Positions 59,156-64,000 of a stretch of DNA of 64,000 nt are shown here, one piece after another. This DNA is from Bacteroidales bacterium UBA5226 (GTDB lineage Bacteria; Bacteroidota; Bacteroidia; Bacteroidales; UBA932): the NCBI GenBank assembly GCA_002409325.1, contig DHUU01000018.1:246824-310823 (forward strand). Reading direction: 5' to 3'. The position numbers were made by a program, and so were the translations under genes. Positions within the stretch are counted from its first letter, which is position 1; every line of letters begins with the position of its first letter. The notes under the pieces are model-generated. The model did no database searches and was not told the origin of the DNA. It was given only the letters and a program-made list of their open reading frames with translations.

Positions 59156-61159
59156 CTATTTGTCTTTTGCGGCCTTCATACTACTGATGGCCAGGTATAT
59201 GATGATGCAGATGTAAGCGACCAGTGAAAGGAGTTCACCGGCCGTGGAACTTTGCCAGGATGTGTTGACCAGGTTGATTCCGGCAAAGCGCATGAGAGCA
59301 CTTACAACGCCCATAAGGGCGCCTCCGGCAATGAAGCCCGAAGCGAGCAGGGTACCCCGTTCCTTGCGGTCTTCGTTAACCCAGGTTTCCTTGCTGCGTG
59401 TGGAAACAAACCAGGCAACAGCCCCACCTACGAGCAGAGGCAGGTTCAATTCCAGGGGAATAAACATCCCCAGTGAAAAGGCCAGAGCAGGGATCTTGAA
59501 GAGTGTGAGCAAGATGGCAATCACGCCGCCGATGCCATACAGAAGCCAGGGAGCGCCGCCTCCTGACATAAGCGGTTCAATGACTGCCGCCATGGCGTTG
59601 GCTTGAGGTGCCACCAGGGCATTCTGGCCTGTAAAACCGTACGTTTTGTTCAAAACTATGATCACCCCTCCCACCGTTGCAGCGGCAACCAGTGTGCCTG
59701 CAAACTTCCAGAGTTGTTGCTTATAGGGAGTGCTTCCCAGCCAGTAACCAATTTTAAGATCAGTAATAAATGAGCCCGAAACGGAAAGTGCCGTGCAGAC
59801 AACCCCGCCTATGATCAAGGCGGCTGTCATGCCGGCGGTCCCCTTAAGACCCGAGGCTACCATGATTACCGAGGCCAGGATCAGAGTCATGAGCGTCATG
59901 CCACTTACCGGGTTTGTTCCCACTATGGCAATGGCGTTTGCAGCCACTGTGGTGAAGAGAAAGGCAATAACTGCCACTACAACCAGGGCAATGACGGCAT
60001 GCCACAGGTTAAGGCTCAGTACGCCAAAATAGAAGAAAACAAAAACAAGAGCCAGGGTAACCAGTGTCCCGATAACGATAATTTTCATGGAAAGGTCACG
60101 CTGGGTGCGCAGGATGGCTTGTTGTTGCGGATCGTGCTTGCCCCGGAGTTCTTTCCCTGCCATTCCCAGGGCGGCTTTCAGGGTTGAGGAGGCCTTGATA
60201 ATCCCTATGATGCCTGCAACGGCAATGCCACCTATGCCAATATGCCTTGCGTAGGTGGTAAAAATCACCTCGGGGCTCATTTCCCCCACAGTCTGAATAA
60301 TGCCACTGCCCATCAGGTCAACGATCTGTCCGCCCCAGATCAGGTTCATCAGCGGGATGATCCCGAACCAGACCAGGAAAGACCCGCAACAAATAATGAA
60401 GGCGTATTTCAGGCCGATGATGTACCCCAGTCCCAGGACCGCTGCGCTTATGTTCAGTTTTCCCACCAACTTGGCCTTGTCAGCAATGGCGGCTCCCCAG
60501 GGAAGTACCCGTGTGGTAAAGACTTCACTCCACCAGCCGAAGGAGGAGACCACAAAGTCGTATACCCCCCCTATCAGCCCGCTGGCCAGAAGATACCGCG
60601 CACCTTTGCCGCCGGTTTCCCCGCTCACCAGGACCTGGGTGGAGGCTGTTGCCTCGGGAAAGGGAAACTTGCCGTGCATGTCTTTAACAAAATACTTTCG
60701 GAAGGGAATGATGAAAAGGATTCCCAGTACGCCTCCAAGCAGAGAGCTGAAGAAGATTTTGATAAAATCCACCGACATTTCCGGGTATTTTTCCTGCAGG
60801 ATATACATAGCCGGCAAGGTAAAGATGGCCCCGGCCACCACACCTCCCGAGCAGCCTCCTATGGATTGGATGATTATGTTTTCTCCCAGTGAATTTTTGC
60901 GTTTAAGCGCCGAGGAAAGGCCTACGGCAATGATGGCAATGGGAATGGCGGCTTCAAATACCTGTCCCACTTTGAGTCCCAGGTAAGCGGCTGCTGCCGA
61001 AAACAGCACGGTCATAACCAGGCCGATGCATACAGACCAGAAGGTGACTTCGGGGTGTTTTTTATGGGGAGACATCAGGGGTTCGTATGTTTCTCCCGGT
61101 TTTAATTCCCGGTAAGCGTTATCTGGCAGGGTTCCGGGTTGGTTTTTGGATTGTTCCAT
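59156..61159 (-). CDS. Oligopeptide transporter, OPT family
   Basis: A 667-residue inner-membrane protein with about 14-16 helices. OPT signatures such as YLGLKVGQVFEAAIPIAIIA and the glycine-rich segments (SIGGCSGGVVAGAIF) are visible. It likely imports oligopeptides, perhaps metal-chelated ones. It starts 41 bases inside the preceding VanY-like gene, with pepT 10 bases downstream, so VanY-like, OPT and pepT form one unit for peptide acquisition, possibly fed in part by wall turnover. Confidence 0.92.
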   Translation of the reverse strand: MEQSKNQPGTLPDNAYRELKPGETYEPLMSPHKKHPEVTFWSVCIGLVMTVLFSAAAAYLGLKVGQVFEAAIPIAIIAVGLSSALKRKNSLGENIIIQSIGGCSGGVVAGAIFTLPAMYILQEKYPEMSVDFIKIFFSSLLGGVLGILFIIPFRKYFVKDMHGKFPFPEATASTQVLVSGETGGKGARYLLASGLIGGVYDFVVSSFGWWSEVFTTRVLPWGAAIADKAKLVGKLNISAAVLGLGYIIGLKYAFIICCGSFLVWFGIIPLMNLIWGGQIVDLMGSGIIQTVGEMSPEVIFTTYARHIGIGGIAVAGIIGIIKASSTLKAALGMAGKELRGKHDPQQQAILRTQRDLSMKIIVIGTLVTLALVFVFFYFGVLSLNLWHAVIALVVVAVIAFLFTTVAANAIAIVGTNPVSGMTLMTLILASVIMVASGLKGTAGMTAALIIGGVVCTALSVSGSFITDLKIGYWLGSTPYKQQLWKFAGTLVAAATVGGVIIVLNKTYGFTGQNALVAPQANAMAAVIEPLMSGGGAPWLLYGIGGVIAILLTLFKIPALAFSLGMFIPLELNLPLLVGGAVAWFVSTRSKETWVNEDRKERGTLLASGFIAGGALMGVVSALMRFAGINLVNTSWQSSTAGELLSLVAYICIIIYLAISSMKAAKDK

Positions 61160-61793
61160 GGTATTCTTCCAAAGTAAGTTTGTTAGTATATATAGTAGTA
61201 GCCGCTTCTACCCCGACATAACGGAAATGCCAGGGCTCGTGGTCATAACCGGTGATGTCTTCTTTATGGCGGGGATAGCGCTCTATGAAACCGAACAGAT
61301 GGGCGTGTTGCCGTAGCCAGGCCGCCTGGGGTGTTCTGGAAAAAGAACCGTGTGTACTGTTGAAGTCTGCCGTAAGTCCGGTCTGGTGCTCCGAGTGGCC
61401 GGGACGGGCAGAAACCCGGTCTGCCCTGTAAACCCCTCTCCGCTCAACGGCATTGTCATACAGCTGGCGCTGTACGGTGTCTGACCGGTAGGCAGAAATG
61501 TTCCACAGGAAGATGCTGTCTTCCTCTGCCTTGCGGCACATGAGGGAAAAGGCAGTTGCTGCCTCGTGGCGCAGAAGGTTCATTACACTCCGGTTGTACC
61601 TTTCATCCAGGGGCACCAGATCATACGGGCGGTATCCCGGAGGGAGTATGTGCTTTTTGTTGACAAGAATCAGAATTCCCAGGGAAGTGTCGGCCACGGT
61701 AATACCGGATTTTTCATGCCGTTTGTACCCGGGCAATGTATCTGGAGATGGCAAAAAAACCTGTAAAAGAAAACACAGGAAAAACCCTTTCAT
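61119..61793 (-). CDS. M15B D-Ala-D-Ala carboxypeptidase (VanY/DdlC-like)
   Basis: A 224-residue exported zinc peptidase (signal about 1-15) that would trim terminal D-Ala from peptidoglycan. The motifs are R103 (AYRS), PGHSEHQTGLTADF with zinc ligands H136 and D143, and HEPWHFRYVG with catalytic E186 and zinc ligand H189. No vancomycin-resistance partners (vanHAX, vanRS) are present, so this is general wall maintenance. It is the first gene of the unit with the OPT transporter and pepT. Its upstream TATTTTCG box has one mismatch to the -7 consensus. Confidence 0.9.
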   Translation of the reverse strand: MKGFFLCFLLQVFLPSPDTLPGYKRHEKSGITVADTSLGILILVNKKHILPPGYRPYDLVPLDERYNRSVMNLLRHEAATAFSLMCRKAEEDSIFLWNISAYRSDTVQRQLYDNAVERRGVYRADRVSARPGHSEHQTGLTADFNSTHGSFSRTPQAAWLRQHAHLFGFIERYPRHKEDITGYDHEPWHFRYVGVEAATTIYTNKLTLEEYHGTIQKPTRNPAR

Positions 61794-61825
61794 ACTGCGA
61801 AAATAGTGAAATAATCCAACAAAAA

Positions 61826-61856
61826 TTTGCGAATTCTGGAAATTCGGCTACCTTTG
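61826..61856 (+). promoter_or_regulatory. Canonical promoter directly upstream of the 23S rRNA
   Basis: TTTG (61826-61829), 19 bases, TACCTTTG (61849-61856): an exact Bacteroidota promoter. The bases CTTTGCAGCCC at 61852-61862 are identical to those at the rpsF promoter (29049-29059), suggesting common growth-related control. Confidence 0.78.
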
Positions 61857-61862
61857 CAGCCC

Positions 61863-62031
61863 GTTTGAAAATAAGCGGTCGTTCATTGACGTATTAAAGA
61901 GAGATAATAGAGGTAAAAATCAAAAATGAAAAGTCTGTAATAATAAGGTCTAAAGACCGTAAATTAGGGACTACAATGAAGCTCAAGGATTTTCAGCCGT
62001 GAGGCTGAAGAAACAGCGAGATTCGGAACGA
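61863..62031 (+). other. rRNA leader between promoter and 23S
   Basis: About 170 bases with no open frame of note, no tRNA and no 16S sequence. It contains GTTCATTGAC (61881-61890), a sequence of the kind found in Bacteroidota rRNA leaders and possibly an antitermination box, a small GGTC/GACC palindrome (61947-61958) and a stable hairpin (61992-62009). It is the largest gene-free stretch in the window. Confidence 0.6.
61992..62009 (+). other. GNRA-loop hairpin just before 23S
   Basis: TTCAGCC (61992-61998), loop GTGA, GGCTGAA (62003-62009): a perfect seven-pair stem capped by a GNRA tetraloop, about 22 bases before the mature 23S end. A role in processing or folding of the precursor is plausible. 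Confidence 0.55.

Positions 62032-64000
<1,969 letters not shown>

Noticed and set aside
61119..61793. Vancomycin-resistance gene (vanY)
   Set aside because: The protein is a VanY-type carboxypeptidase, but no vanHAX or vanRS is present and such enzymes are common in wall maintenance.
61794..62031. Search for a 16S 3' end or tRNA-Ile/Ala before 23S
   Set aside because: No anti-Shine-Dalgarno tail, no cloverleaf and no CCA-ending sequence were found; only a promoter and leader.

Overview
The window is a 64 kb, roughly 50 % GC chromosomal segment that reads as an anaerobic member of the Bacteroidales (phylum Bacteroidota). The support is a complete Rnf complex with RseC, an OstA-like/SurA/PpiC outer-membrane set behind guaB, DUF4831 and DUF3108 proteins, a fused substrate-binding/permease ABC protein of the Bacteroidota type, many SPII lipoproteins, and promoters of the form TTTG-N19/20-TAnnTTTG, the Bacteroidota sigma signature. 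No phage, plasmid, insertion sequence, CRISPR or tRNA gene was seen. Genes are densely packed and no stretch over 300 bases lacks a gene.

Layout. 1-4.5 kb: two M23 peptidoglycan peptidases, a MerR regulator, a Nif3-like protein, a C4 zinc-ribbon coiled-coil protein and a class III aminotransferase. 4.5-12.5 kb: dnaB, DUF3108, rseC and rnfBCDGEA plus a small TPR protein. 12.5-17 kb: a DacA-type carboxypeptidase (-), a GH2 glycosidase with a lipoprotein, and a cyclophilin (-). 17-27.5 kb: dut, murF, a GT2, a U32 hydroxylase-type protein, an ABC SBP-permease, an EamA and a POT transporter, an LpxL-type acyltransferase and DUF4831. 27.5-32.3 kb: pepD, rpsF-rpsR-rplI with a terminator, glyA, and an unknown secreted protein. 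32.3-38.3 kb (-): guaB, PpiC-like lipoprotein, SurA, OstA-like. 38.3-43.7 kb: DAACS symporter, LOG protein, radical SAM (-), NlpC/P60 and an L-Ala-D/L-Glu epimerase. 43.4-48.6 kb: small unknown gene, metH, metF, SpoU methyltransferase (-). 48.6-57.9 kb: zeta-like kinase, a GH97 and a GDPD-GH2 fusion (- operon), a cyclase-family protein, galM and a lipoprotein lipase-like hydrolase. 57.9-61.8 kb (-): pepT, OPT transporter, VanY-like carboxypeptidase. 61.8-64 kb: a promoter and leader feeding directly into 23S rRNA, which runs off the end.

Main points of interest. (1) A single secreted 1265-residue protein joins a glycerophosphodiesterase to a complete LacZ-type beta-galactosidase. It lies one base upstream of a retaining-type GH97, with galM and a lipase-like gene nearby; together these could dismantle a galactosylated glycerol(phosphate) polymer or lipid. 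(2) The 23S gene has its own canonical promoter and no 16S or spacer tRNA in front of it, so it looks unlinked. (3) All ten convergent gene pairs overlap at their 3' ends. (4) Many first genes have the TAnnTTTG box only 4-7 bases from the start codon, implying leaderless mRNAs, while several operon-internal genes carry strong Shine-Dalgarno sequences. The general physiology suggested is peptide and amino-acid fermentation (PepD, PepT, OPT, POT, symporter, Rnf) with strong investment in peptidoglycan turnover.
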